Source of the DNA: an uncultured Clostridia bacterium
GTDB lineage: Bacteria; Bacillota; Clostridia; Christensenellales; DTU072
Direction: 5' to 3'
Assembly: GCA_944350065.1 (NCBI GenBank)
Contig: CALVOD010000034.1
Span: 1 to 11,496, forward strand
Length of the DNA: 11,496 nucleotides
The notes beneath the pieces were generated by a model. It did no database searches. It saw only the letters and a list, made by a program, of their open reading frames with translations, and was not told the DNA's origin. The first letter of the stretch is position 1. Every line of letters begins with the position of its first letter. Both the position numbers and the translations under genes were made by a program. Positions 1 through 7,684 of the stretch are shown in pieces.

Positions 1-1289
1 CTTATGCGGGATAGAGGCATTATCGGCGCCGTACCGAGCAAACCGCCGAATACCGCCGATTCGCCCTCCTTCTTGCCGTAAACGGGTATGAGGCGCACCG
101 CGGTCGTCTTGTTGTTGACTACGCCTATTGCCGCTTCGTCCGCTATAACCGCCGATATCACCTCCGCGGTCGTGTCGCCCGGCACCGCTATCATATCCAG
201 TCCCACGCTGCACACCGCCGTCATGGCTTCCAATTTGTTTATCGTCAGCGCGCCGGATTGCGCCGCCGCTATCATGCCCGCGTCCTCGGATACCGGTATG
301 AACGCGCCCGACAAGCCGCCTACGTGCGAGGAAGCCATTATACCGCCCTTTTTCACGGCGTCGTTTAAAAGAGCGAGCGCCGCCGTGGTGCCCGCGGCGC
401 CCACCTGCTCGAGCCCTATTTCCTCGAGAATGTGCGCCACCGAATCCCCTATCTGCGGGGTGGGCGCGAGCGACAGATCCACTATCCCGAAACGCGCGCC
501 GAGCATATCGCTCGCCGTCCTCGCCACGAGCTGCCCCACCCGCGTTATCTTGAACGCCGTCTTTTTGATGGTTTCGCTCACCTCGGTAAGGTCGCCCTCG
601 GGTATCGTCTCGAGCGCCGTCTTGACGACTCCCGGTCCGCTTACTCCCACGTTTATCACTTTGTCAGCTTCGCCTATTCCGTTGAACGCGCCCGCCATAA
701 ACGGGTTGTCCTCCACGGCGTTGGCGAATACCACGAATTTAGCGCAGCCTATGCTGTCCGCGTCACGCGTAAGATACGCCGTTTCCTTGACTATCTCGCC
801 GCAGAGTCTCACGGCGTCCATATTGATGCCCGCGCGGGTGCTCGCCACGTTTACCGAAGAACAGACCTTCTCCGTCGAAGCGAGCGCCTCGGGTATGCTT
901 TTAAGAAATTCCGTCTCGCCCGCGGTTGCGCCCTTTTGCACCATGGCGCTGTAACCGCCGATAAAATCTATGCCTATTTCGCGCGCGGCTCTGTCCATCG
1001 CTCGCGCTACTTCGAGATATCCGCCGCTGCTCGCCCCGATAAGACTTATCGGCGTTACAGACACCCGTTTGTTGACTATCGGTATCCCGTACATCGCGGA
1101 TATCTTATCGCCCACCGTGCGCAAGCCGCCCGCTTCGCGGACGATTTTTTCGTATACCTTCTCCGCGGTGCGCTCCGCGCTTTCGCTGATGCAGTCGAAC
1201 AGCGTCAGCCCCATCGTTATCGTCCTTATGTCGAGATGATGCTCCCGTATCATACGGACGGTTTCCATTATTTCGTTTCTGTTTATCAT
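1..1289 (-). CDS. UPF0210 / DUF711 PFL-like family protein, C-terminus cut by window edge
   Basis: The reading frame is open for 429 codons and leaves the window at base 1. It matches the UPF0210 (DUF711) family along its whole length: DIRTITMGLTLFDC at residues 20-33, NKRVSVTPISLIG near 72-84, NAVEDNPFMAGAF near 187-199, GGLSGAFIPVSEDAGMIAA near 322-340, and GGLLGTAPIM at 415-424. Relatives run about 25 residues past this last motif, so only some 20 residues should be missing. The family is called PFL-like for its structural similarity to pyruvate formate-lyase; its function is not established, and no glycyl-radical motif was seen. The start at 1289 aligns with relatives. No good Shine-Dalgarno precedes it (GCGGTATAACTAT), and it lies 15 nt after the ACT gene stop, so translation is probably coupled. 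ACT plus UPF0210 is a recurrent gene pair in Firmicutes and archaea, and a functional link is inferred from that. Confidence 0.93.
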   Translation of the reverse strand, partial: MINRNEIMETVRMIREHHLDIRTITMGLTLFDCISESAERTAEKVYEKIVREAGGLRTVGDKISAMYGIPIVNKRVSVTPISLIGASSGGYLEVARAMDRAAREIGIDFIGGYSAMVQKGATAGETEFLKSIPEALASTEKVCSSVNVASTRAGINMDAVRLCGEIVKETAYLTRDADSIGCAKFVVFANAVEDNPFMAGAFNGIGEADKVINVGVSGPGVVKTALETIPEGDLTEVSETIKKTAFKITRVGQLVARTASDMLGARFGIVDLSLAPTPQIGDSVAHILEEIGLEQVGAAGTTAALALLNDAVKKGGIMASSHVGGLSGAFIPVSEDAGMIAAAQSGALTINKLEAMTAVCSVGLDMIAVPGDTTAEVISAVIADEAAIGVVNNKTTAVRLIPVYGKKEGESAVFGGLLGTAPIMPLSRI

Positions 1290-1304
1290 ATAGTTATACC
1301 GCGC

Positions 1305-1574
1305 TCACACGGTGTGCATCGCGTTGAATATGTCTTCGTGCCTTATCGCTATCTCTATCCCGAGACGTTCGCCTTCCTTGGCAAGCTCCGCCGAAAGTTC
1401 TTCGAAATTCAGCTTCGCCCCCGAAATGTCCACCGCCATTATCATCGTGAACGTGCCTTGCAGTATCGTCTGGCTGATGTCTTCGATATTGATATTCATT
1501 CGGGCGAGCAAGCCGCTTACCGCGGCTATTATGCCCACCTTGTCCTTGCCTATTACCGTTATAAACGCTTTCAT
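1305..1574 (-). CDS. ACT-domain protein, UPF0237 family
   Basis: This 89-residue protein is a single ACT domain. It starts MKAFITVIGKDKVGIIAAVS, with the usual first beta strand and the GKDKVGI ligand loop, followed by NINIEDISQTILQGTFTMIM. ACT domains bind small ligands, often amino acids, and regulate enzymes. Stand-alone UPF0237 members commonly sit directly upstream of a UPF0210 gene, as here. The ATG at 1572-1574 overlaps the pgcA stop as ATGA, and GGAG lies about 10 nt upstream inside pgcA, so this start is better supported than longer in-frame alternatives reaching into pgcA. The likely role is a regulatory or ligand-sensing partner of the downstream protein, but the ligand is unknown. 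Confidence 0.93.
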   Translation of the reverse strand: MKAFITVIGKDKVGIIAAVSGLLARMNINIEDISQTILQGTFTMIMAVDISGAKLNFEELSAELAKEGERLGIEIAIRHEDIFNAMHTV

Positions 1575-3325
1575 TTCCGATCGTCTCCGTTCAATAATTC
1601 CTTCGTGGCGTCCATTATGCGCGCGCTCTTTTCCGCCGCGCCGTCCGCGGTCTTGTCGAATACGAGAACGTAGACCTTGAGCTTGGGCTCGGTGCCGCTC
1701 GGACGAATGCAAACGAATTGTCCGTCGCTCAGTCCGTAATATATGACGTCCGATTCGGGAAGTCCCGAAGGCTCTTCCCTGCCGTCGGCAAACGTGCGCA
1801 CTCCCTTCAGATAATCGGTGACGGACAAAACCTTCTCTCCGCCTATTTCTTCCGGTTTCAGCGTGCGCATACGCTTCATCACGTTAGCCATATCGCTCAT
1901 TCCCGAAAGCCCTTTATAAGCTATCGAAGCGTTATTCTCCGAATAATACCCGAATTCGCGGAAAATTTCCGTAAGTCTCTTGTATACGCCCGAGCCTTTC
2001 TCCTCGAGATACATGAGCATTTCCGCAAAAAGTATGCTCGCTACGACTGCGTCTTTGTCTCGCGCGTGCGTTCCGCACAGCGAACCGAAACTTTCTTCGA
2101 AACCGAATAAATAAGTGTATTCTCCGCTCGCTTCCCATTCCTTTATCTTTTCGCCGATAAATTTGAAGCCGGTGAGCACGTTGAATACCTTCACGCCGCG
2201 CGACTCGGCAAGACGGTCGGCAAGCGTGGTGGTGACTATTGTCTTGACTATTGCGCCGTTAGCGGGTAAAGTGCCGTTTTCGGCGCGCTTGGTAAGTATG
2301 TAATCCAAAAGCAATACGCCTATCTGGTTGCCGGTAAGGGTGACGAATTCGCCCTTGTCGTTGCGCACCGCTACTCCCAGCCTGTCGGAATCGGGGTCGG
2401 TGCCCAGAACCACGTTGGCGCCTATCTTGTTGCCGAGGTCGATACCCATCTGCAAAGTGTCGGCGTTCTCGGGATTCGGCACTCTCACCGTCGAAAATTC
2501 GGTGTCGGGCTTAGCCTGCTCCGCTACCACGTTGGCTTGTATCCCGAGCCGCGTGAACATCGTCGTAACGGGCATGTATCCCGCGCCGTGTACCGGCGTG
2601 TATACGAGTTTGATTTCGGAGCCCCTTTTCGCGATGATCTCTTTGGAAAGCAAAAGTTTGTCGAGCTCCGCAAAATACTTTTCGTCCACGCTCTTGCCTA
2701 TCACGGTGACGTAGGAATTTATTTTCAGCATGTCAGCGCCGCGAGGGAATTTTTCCATGGGGATGTCGACGGCGTTCACCGAGAAATAATCGGTAATCTC
2801 CGATATGTATTTCACCACTTCCGCGGTGGGCTCGGGCGACATCTGCGCGCCGTCTTCGCCGTAAACCTTGTATCCGTTGTATTCTTTGGGATTATGGCTC
2901 GCGGTGATCATAACTCCCGCAACCGCATTGAGCGCGCGCACGGCGAACGAACACATCGGCACAGGGCGTACGTCTTCGAAAATGTACGCTTTGACCTTGT
3001 ACGCCGTAAGCACTTCGGCTACGTTCAACGCGAATTCCCTCGAAAATCTGCGCGTGTCGTAAGCGATAACCACGCCGCGGGAAGCGGCTTCCTCGCCTAT
3101 CGAAAGCACGTATCTGGCAAGCCCCGCGGTCGCGCGTTTGACGGTATAACGGTTCATGCGATAGGTGCCGAGCCCCACCTCGCCGCGCATTCCGGCGGTA
3201 CCGAACGCGAGCTCGAGACTGAAACGTTCTTTCTGCTCGTTATCGTCGTGTTTGATCGCCTCGAGTTCGGCGCGTTCCGCCTCGCTCACTCCTTTAAGCC
3301 ATATTTCGTAAGTGTCCTTGTACAT
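1571..3325 (-). CDS. pgcA: Alpha-phosphoglucomutase / phosphomannomutase, PgcA type
   Basis: This 584-residue cytosolic enzyme of the alpha-D-phosphohexomutase family interconverts glucose 1-phosphate and glucose 6-phosphate, linking glycolysis to UDP-glucose, glycan and cell-wall precursor synthesis. All four functional loops are present: the phosphoserine loop TASHNPKEYNGYK with active Ser143, the metal loop GTDPDSDR at 308-315 (Asp310, Asp312, Asp314), the sugar-specificity loop FGFEESFG at 407-414, and the phosphate-binding loop RPSGTEPK at 541-548. The length and the FGTAGMRG segment near 41-48 fit the PGM2/PgcA subgroup. The start is set by GGAGGAAG about 6 nt upstream of the ATG, and a promoter lies at 3353-3382. 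It is first in an apparent operon with the ACT and UPF0210 genes. Phosphomannomutase activity cannot be excluded. Confidence 0.96.
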   Translation of the reverse strand: MYKDTYEIWLKGVSEAERAELEAIKHDDNEQKERFSLELAFGTAGMRGEVGLGTYRMNRYTVKRATAGLARYVLSIGEEAASRGVVIAYDTRRFSREFALNVAEVLTAYKVKAYIFEDVRPVPMCSFAVRALNAVAGVMITASHNPKEYNGYKVYGEDGAQMSPEPTAEVVKYISEITDYFSVNAVDIPMEKFPRGADMLKINSYVTVIGKSVDEKYFAELDKLLLSKEIIAKRGSEIKLVYTPVHGAGYMPVTTMFTRLGIQANVVAEQAKPDTEFSTVRVPNPENADTLQMGIDLGNKIGANVVLGTDPDSDRLGVAVRNDKGEFVTLTGNQIGVLLLDYILTKRAENGTLPANGAIVKTIVTTTLADRLAESRGVKVFNVLTGFKFIGEKIKEWEASGEYTYLFGFEESFGSLCGTHARDKDAVVASILFAEMLMYLEEKGSGVYKRLTEIFREFGYYSENNASIAYKGLSGMSDMANVMKRMRTLKPEEIGGEKVLSVTDYLKGVRTFADGREEPSGLPESDVIYYGLSDGQFVCIRPSGTEPKLKVYVLVFDKTADGAAEKSARIMDATKELLNGDDRK

Positions 3326-3352
3326 AAGAAACTTCCTCCGTTTGATTTATAT

Positions 3353-3382
3353 ATTGTAACACAACTTTATGCGCCCGCGCAA
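3353..3382 (-). promoter_or_regulatory. Predicted sigma-70-type promoter of the pgcA operon
   Basis: On the minus strand a -35-like TTGCGC (3377-3382) and a -10-like TACAAT (3353-3358) are separated by 18 bp. The -10 ends 27 nt before the pgcA ATG, which leaves a short leader holding the GGAGGAAG ribosome binding site. The spacer to the VanW gene (3326-3427) is otherwise AT-rich, and I saw no terminator hairpin after the VanW stop, so read-through from the VanW gene is possible. Confidence 0.55.
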
Positions 3383-3427
3383 TAATAATGCGCTAACGGA
3401 AAGGGAAAGGAATTTTGCTTGCCTTTT

Positions 3428-4291
3428 TCAGGCGCGCGGCGGCTGCCCGCCCGAGGCGCCTCCTTCTTCGCGCACGACGATAACGCCCTTCTGCGGCGCG
3501 TAATAATCCCTGCGCAACCTCACCGACGAAACCACTTCGCCGCGGTACAGCGCGTCGCGGTAGGCTTCGGATATAAGTCCGTTCTTGGGATGCGAAAGAT
3601 ATTTCTCGTACTCGCCCTCTTTGAGCACGCCCTCGGTATCCGCGACGCGCTCGTATTCCTTACATTCGAGCACCTTGACGGTAACGCTCCTTATCCTCAC
3701 GCTCTCGCCGTCGGTATAAACGGGAAAGCCGTATAGCGTGAACGTGAGCTTACCGCCCTTACAGGCGGAATATATCCTTAACGGATACGGCGTGACGTTA
3801 AGAAAGCGAAAATCGGTAGCTTCGGATACCATAGCGTCGAGAGAACCGGGCAGATAGGAGACGGGCAACGAATGGTGCGCCACGGAAACCGTCTCCATGC
3901 CCGCGCGTATGACGGCGTTATAGAGGGTAGACGATACCTGACACACTCCGCCGCCTATGCCCTTGACGTATTTCCCGTCCTCTATGACGGGGGCTTCCCT
4001 GAAACCTCGTGCCGCGGTCCTTGCGCCCACGGAAGCGTTGAACGAAAAGGTCTTGCCGCCCTCCACCGCGCAGCCGTTCAGAAGACTCGCGGCGAGCTCT
4101 ATGTTATGTTTGCGCGCCGAAGACGAAGCGGAATAATCGGTGGTGAATTCCGCAAGTTTTTCGCCGGGGTATTCCTCGGCGAAAACGGCTTCCGCGACGG
4201 GCGTGCGGCGACTTACGGGCGCGGACGCGCCCGCGAGCACGGCTAACGCTACGAGCAGGACGACGAACGTCGATGCGATAAATTTTTTCAT
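3428..4291 (-). CDS. Exported VanW-family protein with G5-like C-terminal segment
   Basis: The 287-residue protein begins with a signal peptide or N-terminal anchor: MKKFIAS, then a hydrophobic stretch to about residue 24 with a possible cleavage site after AGASA. The VanW domain spans roughly 50-190, with the hallmark GGGVCQVSSTLYNA at 113-126 and HHSLPVSYLPG at 139-149. The C-terminal part (about 200-275) has the cadence of a G5 domain (PKNGLISEAYRDALYRGE, then YAPQKGVIVV) but lacks some family glycines. VanW proteins are cell-surface proteins of unclear function; the name comes from vancomycin-resistance clusters, and no resistance genes are seen here. It probably acts outside the membrane. 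There is no Shine-Dalgarno: the ATG is preceded by CATACT-AACGGT, a weak -10-like hexamer 6 nt upstream. The last residues (GGASGGQPPRA) look like a disordered tail. The gene appears monocistronic. Confidence 0.9.
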   Translation of the reverse strand: MKKFIASTFVVLLVALAVLAGASAPVSRRTPVAEAVFAEEYPGEKLAEFTTDYSASSSARKHNIELAASLLNGCAVEGGKTFSFNASVGARTAARGFREAPVIEDGKYVKGIGGGVCQVSSTLYNAVIRAGMETVSVAHHSLPVSYLPGSLDAMVSEATDFRFLNVTPYPLRIYSACKGGKLTFTLYGFPVYTDGESVRIRSVTVKVLECKEYERVADTEGVLKEGEYEKYLSHPKNGLISEAYRDALYRGEVVSSVRLRRDYYAPQKGVIVVREEGGASGGQPPRA

Positions 4292-4404
4292 ACCGTTAGT
4301 ATGCGCGCGTAGAAAATAATATTACCGTTACCGTACCCATTTTCCGCTTTACGCCGCGGATTTTCGTATTTAATTTTGTACAAAAATAGGTACCGTTTTG
4401 AAAA
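4292..4404 (-). promoter_or_regulatory. AT-rich upstream region of the VanW gene with palindrome and repeated TACCGT
   Basis: Two promoter options are visible for the VanW gene. One is a -10-like CATACT (4298-4303) 6 nt before the ATG, without a good -35. The other is TTTTCA (4399-4404), an 18-bp spacer and TACAAA (4375-4380). The second -10 lies inside the perfect 12-bp palindrome TTTTGTACAAAA (4374-4385), which could be an operator. TACCGT occurs on the plus strand at 4291, 4323, 4329 and 4391. Neither promoter is convincing alone. From 4405 to the cca terminator I see nothing else. Confidence 0.3.
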
Positions 4405-4439
4405 TTCTTCCGCCTAGCCCCTTCCCCGCTCCGTAGGTT

Positions 4440-4463
4440 AAAAAAAGCGGCTTATGAGCCGCC
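4440..4463 (-). terminator. Intrinsic terminator of the tilS-hpt-cca operon, overlapping the cca stop
   Basis: Read on the minus strand, GCGGCT-CATA-AGCCGC forms a 6-bp GC-rich stem with a 4-nt loop, followed directly by seven T. The cca stop codon TAA (4452-4454) spans the loop and the first base of the 3' arm, so the terminator uses the last two codons of cca as its 5' arm. It should end transcription before the VanW gene. Confidence 0.85.
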
Positions 4464-5786
4464 TTTGAATTTTTCCAAAAACGCGAGCGCGCCCGAGCGC
4501 GTTCTCGCCGCGGCGTTTACCGCCGTAAGTCGCTTTAGTTCCTCAAGCGCCACGCTTCTCAGAGCGGGTTCGATATCCTTGAGGTCTTCACCCGTCACTT
4601 TCAGCTCTCTTACCGAAAAAGCCACGCCTTCCGCTCTCATCGCGGAAAGCAGCGCTCGTATTCTGTCGGCGGAAGGATTGCTTCCTTCGCGAGTGCCGCC
4701 GCCCGCCCAGTCGGCGTCCTTCAACATACAGAGTTTATCGATTATCCCGATATGCTCCTGCACGAAAAGCCGCAAAGCCTCCTCGCTTTCGTTGCATTTG
4801 AGGTCGAACATATGCGCGGCTACGAGCTCTTTGACCTCGGCGGTCTTCGCCTTGGGATAACGCAGCGCGCTCATTCGCGTTTCCGCTATCTCCGCGCCGC
4901 GCTCGGCGTGCCCCGCCGTAACTCCCGTTTCGCGTTTCAGAACGGGTTTCGCTATGTCGTGGAATAAGGCGGCGAGCCTTATTTCGCTCGGCGCGTGCTC
5001 CACGGTAGAGAGTATGTGCCCGTAAACGTCGTAACGGTGCCAGTGTTTGTTCTGTTCCACTCCGACGCCTTCTTTCAGTTCGGGTACGATATAATCGATT
5101 GCGCCGCATTCCGTCAGCAGTTCGAGCCCTCTGCGGGGAGCGCTCTTTATCCCGCAAACGGCGTCGGCTGCAAGTATCCTGTCGAATTCCTCACGTATGC
5201 GTTCGGGAGCGACGTTAGTAAGGTTCGAGCTCATCGCGGTAGCGCATTCCATAACGCACGCGTCTATGCCGAAACCGTAAGACGCCGCGAAACGTACCAT
5301 ACGCATTATGCGCAGGGCGTCCTCCGCGATAACGGTTTCGGGCGCGCGCACCGTGCGGATCAGTTTAAGTCCGATATCTTTCAGCCCGCCCGTGACGTCC
5401 GTGATTTTTTCTTCTTTAATATCGTAATAAAGCGCGTTGACGGTAAAATCCCTGCGAAGGGCGTCCTCCTCGAGAGTGCTTCCGAAGCTCACCGACGAAG
5501 GTGAATGCGCGCCGCGCATATCGTAAGAGTCGGTGCGGAAAGCGGTATATTCGAATTTTTCGCCGTCCTTATAAATTCCGAGCGTGCCGAGTTTAAGGGA
5601 GTGCGGCTCCGCTTTGAAGGGCGTATCGGCAAGAAGCGCGCGGACTTCGTCCGCCGTAAGAGGCGACGCGAGATCCACGTCCGTAGTGGGCACGCCGAGC
5701 ACTGCGTCGCGTACGGCGCCTCCGACCACGTACAATTTGCCCCGCCACAGACCCGCGAGCTCTTTGAGAACGGCGGATATCTCCAT
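4452..5786 (-). CDS. cca: CCA-adding tRNA nucleotidyltransferase, class II with HD domain
   Basis: The 444-residue protein adds or repairs the 3' CCA end of tRNA using CTP and ATP. The N-terminal nucleotidyltransferase head shows VVGGAVRDAVLG at 20-31, metal-binding TTDVDL with Asp36 and Asp38, EDALRRDFTVNAL at 107-119, and EDALRIMRMVRFA at 155-167, whose EDxxR residues template base choice in class II enzymes. An HD domain follows (His257, then HDIAK at 276-280), as in many clostridial CCA enzymes. The ATG overlaps the hpt stop by one base (TGATG), with GGAG 11 nt upstream inside hpt. It is the last gene of the tilS-hpt-cca unit, next to another tRNA maturation enzyme. A specialised A-adding or CC-adding enzyme cannot be excluded, since some bacteria split the activity. 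Confidence 0.93.
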   Translation of the reverse strand: MEISAVLKELAGLWRGKLYVVGGAVRDAVLGVPTTDVDLASPLTADEVRALLADTPFKAEPHSLKLGTLGIYKDGEKFEYTAFRTDSYDMRGAHSPSSVSFGSTLEEDALRRDFTVNALYYDIKEEKITDVTGGLKDIGLKLIRTVRAPETVIAEDALRIMRMVRFAASYGFGIDACVMECATAMSSNLTNVAPERIREEFDRILAADAVCGIKSAPRRGLELLTECGAIDYIVPELKEGVGVEQNKHWHRYDVYGHILSTVEHAPSEIRLAALFHDIAKPVLKRETGVTAGHAERGAEIAETRMSALRYPKAKTAEVKELVAAHMFDLKCNESEEALRLFVQEHIGIIDKLCMLKDADWAGGGTREGSNPSADRIRALLSAMRAEGVAFSVRELKVTGEDLKDIEPALRSVALEELKRLTAVNAAARTRSGALAFLEKFKGGS

Positions 5787-6322
5787 CAGCTGTATATCTC
5801 CGGTTTAAGTATGCAGATGTCGGGAAGGTTGCGGTATTTCTCGTTGTAGTCGAGCCCGTAACCTACCACGAATTCGTTGGGTACTTTGAAGCCGACGTAA
5901 TCGCCTTCGAGCTCCACTTTGCGCCGCGACGGCTTGTCGAGCAAAGCGCAAATCTTAAGGCTCTTGGGATTGCGGGTGCGCAAAAGTTTCATAAGGTTCT
6001 TGAGCGTGTATCCCGTGTCGATAATGTCCTCGACGATTATCACGTTCATACCTTCGATGGGCTGCGAAAGATCCTTCACTATGCGCACCTCGCCCGAGGA
6101 ATCCGTGGAATTACCGTAGCTCGACACAACCATGAAATCGAATCTGAGATCCAGGTCTATTTTCTTGACGAGCTCGGCGAAAAACACCACCGCGCCGCGC
6201 AGTATGCCGACCATCAATACGCTCTCTCCTGCGTATTCTCGGGTAATCGTTTCCGCTATTTCGGTTACCCGTTTGTCTATTTCTTCGCCGGAAAGCAATA
6301 TCCTCTGTACGTCGCTATGCAT
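5786..6322 (-). CDS. hpt: Hypoxanthine (guanine) phosphoribosyltransferase
   Basis: The 178-residue cytosolic enzyme converts hypoxanthine, and usually guanine, with PRPP to IMP or GMP in purine salvage. It has the PRPP signature VEDIIDTGYTL at 97-107, LRGAVVFFAEL at 41-51, the flexible-loop SSYG at 67-70, and the purine-binding segment around GFKVPNEFVVGYGLDYNEKYRNLP (Lys146 onward). Its length is typical of bacterial Hpt. AGGAG lies about 11 nt upstream of the ATG, and the gene overlaps the tilS end by 8 nt, so it is probably translationally coupled. The tilS-hpt order is widely conserved in Firmicutes, where ftsH often follows; here cca follows. Confidence 0.96.
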   Translation of the reverse strand: MHSDVQRILLSGEEIDKRVTEIAETITREYAGESVLMVGILRGAVVFFAELVKKIDLDLRFDFMVVSSYGNSTDSSGEVRIVKDLSQPIEGMNVIIVEDIIDTGYTLKNLMKLLRTRNPKSLKICALLDKPSRRKVELEGDYVGFKVPNEFVVGYGLDYNEKYRNLPDICILKPEIYS

Positions 6323-7595
6323 AATAGTTTTCTCCTATTTCTATTTTTACCATTCTTACCGAATTTTCGTCTATTTTGACTTCCTCCGCGATCTCCACGC
6401 CGAGCACCGCGTACACCCTTTTGCCGCAAGCTATGACAAGCAGTTTGTCGCGCATGTTTTTGGGCATCTTGAGGTCGGTGAGGTAGTCCGAGAGAGTTTT
6501 GTTCTTACCGCCGCAACGGCGGAATTCGTCGCCCGCTTCGCGGGTGCGCACCCGCGCCCCTTCGGGGATTTTGTCGGGGTCGAACGTAAGCCTTTTGACA
6601 AGCTCGTCTGTGGGTTTGAATTCGTAGCTGAACGGTCCGAATTCGTAATAACCGTTATCGGCGTAAGGCTCGTCCATTTCCTCTTTGCTCTCGCGGTAAA
6701 CGAGCGATACCCTGTTATAATTGCGTATGGCGTCTATCCCGAAAGGAAGATTTACCATGGAACCGTTCTCAGCTTTAACCAAAGCTATTATGTCGCTTAA
6801 ATGCGCGGAATCTATATCGTGGAGATATCCCATCGCGCGGAAGGCTTCCGCAACGGTCTTCTTCGCTATCGCCGGGTGAGTCTCGAGCGCCGCTATAGGT
6901 AGCGAGGTTTCGAAGCCGCTCACCGTAGGCGGCACGCACATCGTAAGCATATAATCCTCCACTTCCTCGGCGTGCCGCGCGAGCCTTAGCAACGCCCGCT
7001 CGTAGTGGGGGAACCGCGTCTTTATCTGCGGGCAGATTTCGTGACGGATATAATTGCGCGTATAGCGCGTCTCGAGGTTCGTGGCGTCCTCGCGGTAAGG
7101 TATGCCGTTATCGACGGCGTAGTCGATAATTTCCTGTTTTGTATACCCGATAAGCGGATGTCGGTATCCCTCTCTGTCCACTATGCCGCGCAAGCCCCTT
7201 ATCCCCGTACCGCGGAACATACGCATGAGCATGGTCTCTACCTGATCGTTCAAATGATGGGCGAGGTTTATTTCGTCCACGGTCTTTTCTTTGAGGAGCT
7301 TATCGAATATCTCGTAGCGCAACGTGCGCGCGGCAAGCTCTATGCTGACGTTGTTTTCGCGCGCATAGGCGGGCGCGTCCACCGAAAACGTAAGACAATC
7401 CACCCCGCGACTGCGGCAGTATTCGGCAACGAATTTGCTGTCGCCTACCGACGCGTCCCCGCGTATACCGTGTTCCACGTTGACTACGACGACGTTTTTC
7501 TTCTCTTTGAGCAGCAGATCGAGCATCACCATGCTGTCCACGCCGCCCGAAACCGCCGCCCCCGAAATTACAGTTTTCGAATTTTCCGAAGCCAT
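6315..7595 (-). CDS. tilS: tRNA(Ile)-lysidine synthase
   Basis: The 426-residue enzyme uses ATP and lysine to modify C34 of tRNA-Ile(CAU) to lysidine, allowing AUA decoding. The PP-loop ATPase motif SGGVDS is at 16-21, NVEHGIRGD at 39-47, and AHHLNDQVETMLMRMFRGTG, the family's metal and tRNA site, at 112-131. The C-terminal TilS domain is recognisable by RTREAGDEFRRCGG, TLSDYLTDLKMP and the following strands. The frame extends 32 codons upstream to an ATG at 7691, but that extension covers a strong promoter and has no family similarity, so I chose the ATG at 7595. This start has no Shine-Dalgarno and sits 6 nt after TATAAT, which suggests a leaderless transcript. It is the first gene of the tilS-hpt-cca unit. 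Ile ATA codons are common in this window, consistent with a need for lysidine. Confidence 0.93.
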   Translation of the reverse strand: MASENSKTVISGAAVSGGVDSMVMLDLLLKEKKNVVVVNVEHGIRGDASVGDSKFVAEYCRSRGVDCLTFSVDAPAYARENNVSIELAARTLRYEIFDKLLKEKTVDEINLAHHLNDQVETMLMRMFRGTGIRGLRGIVDREGYRHPLIGYTKQEIIDYAVDNGIPYREDATNLETRYTRNYIRHEICPQIKTRFPHYERALLRLARHAEEVEDYMLTMCVPPTVSGFETSLPIAALETHPAIAKKTVAEAFRAMGYLHDIDSAHLSDIIALVKAENGSMVNLPFGIDAIRNYNRVSLVYRESKEEMDEPYADNGYYEFGPFSYEFKPTDELVKRLTFDPDKIPEGARVRTREAGDEFRRCGGKNKTLSDYLTDLKMPKNMRDKLLVIACGKRVYAVLGVEIAEEVKIDENSVRMVKIEIGENYYA

Positions 7596-7601
7596 ACCCG
7601 T

Positions 7602-7630
7602 ATTATACCAAACGCGCTTGCAAAAGTAAA
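7602..7630 (-). promoter_or_regulatory. Strong extended -10 promoter of tilS
   Basis: On the minus strand, -35-like TTTACT (7625-7630), a 17-bp spacer and a perfect TATAAT (7602-7607) with an upstream TG (TGGTATAAT) are visible. Only six bases (ACGGGT) lie between the -10 and the tilS ATG, so the expected start of transcription falls at or within a base or two of the A of ATG. Confidence 0.8.
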
Positions 7631-7654
7631 CAGTTAGGGAACGCCAAAATGCGC

Positions 7655-7669
7655 CGCGCGTTGCGCGCG
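7655..7669. repeat. CG-repeat hairpin between divergent promoters
   Basis: CGCGCG-TTG-CGCGCG is a perfect 6-bp inverted repeat with a 3-nt loop, made of alternating C and G. It lies between the tilS -35 and the oxidoreductase -35 in the divergent spacer. No T-run follows on either strand, so it is not an evident terminator. It may be structural or chance in this CG-rich stretch. Confidence 0.4.
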
Positions 7670-7684
7670 TGCGAGCGCTTATTA

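Noticed and set aside
1290..1304. TATAAC just before the UPF0210 start as a fourth leaderless promoter
   Set aside because: It ends only 3 nt before the ATG, no -35-like sequence lies at the right distance, and the gene follows the ACT gene closely in an operon.
432..1673. A 413-codon plus-strand open frame opposite the UPF0210 and ACT genes
   Set aside because: It crosses two conserved genes on the other strand, has an Arg/His/Tyr-rich shadow composition and no ribosome binding site or motif.
3428..4291. VanW-family gene as part of a vancomycin-resistance cluster
   Set aside because: No ligase, dehydrogenase, dipeptidase or two-component genes of a van cluster are present. Stand-alone VanW-domain proteins are common in Firmicutes.
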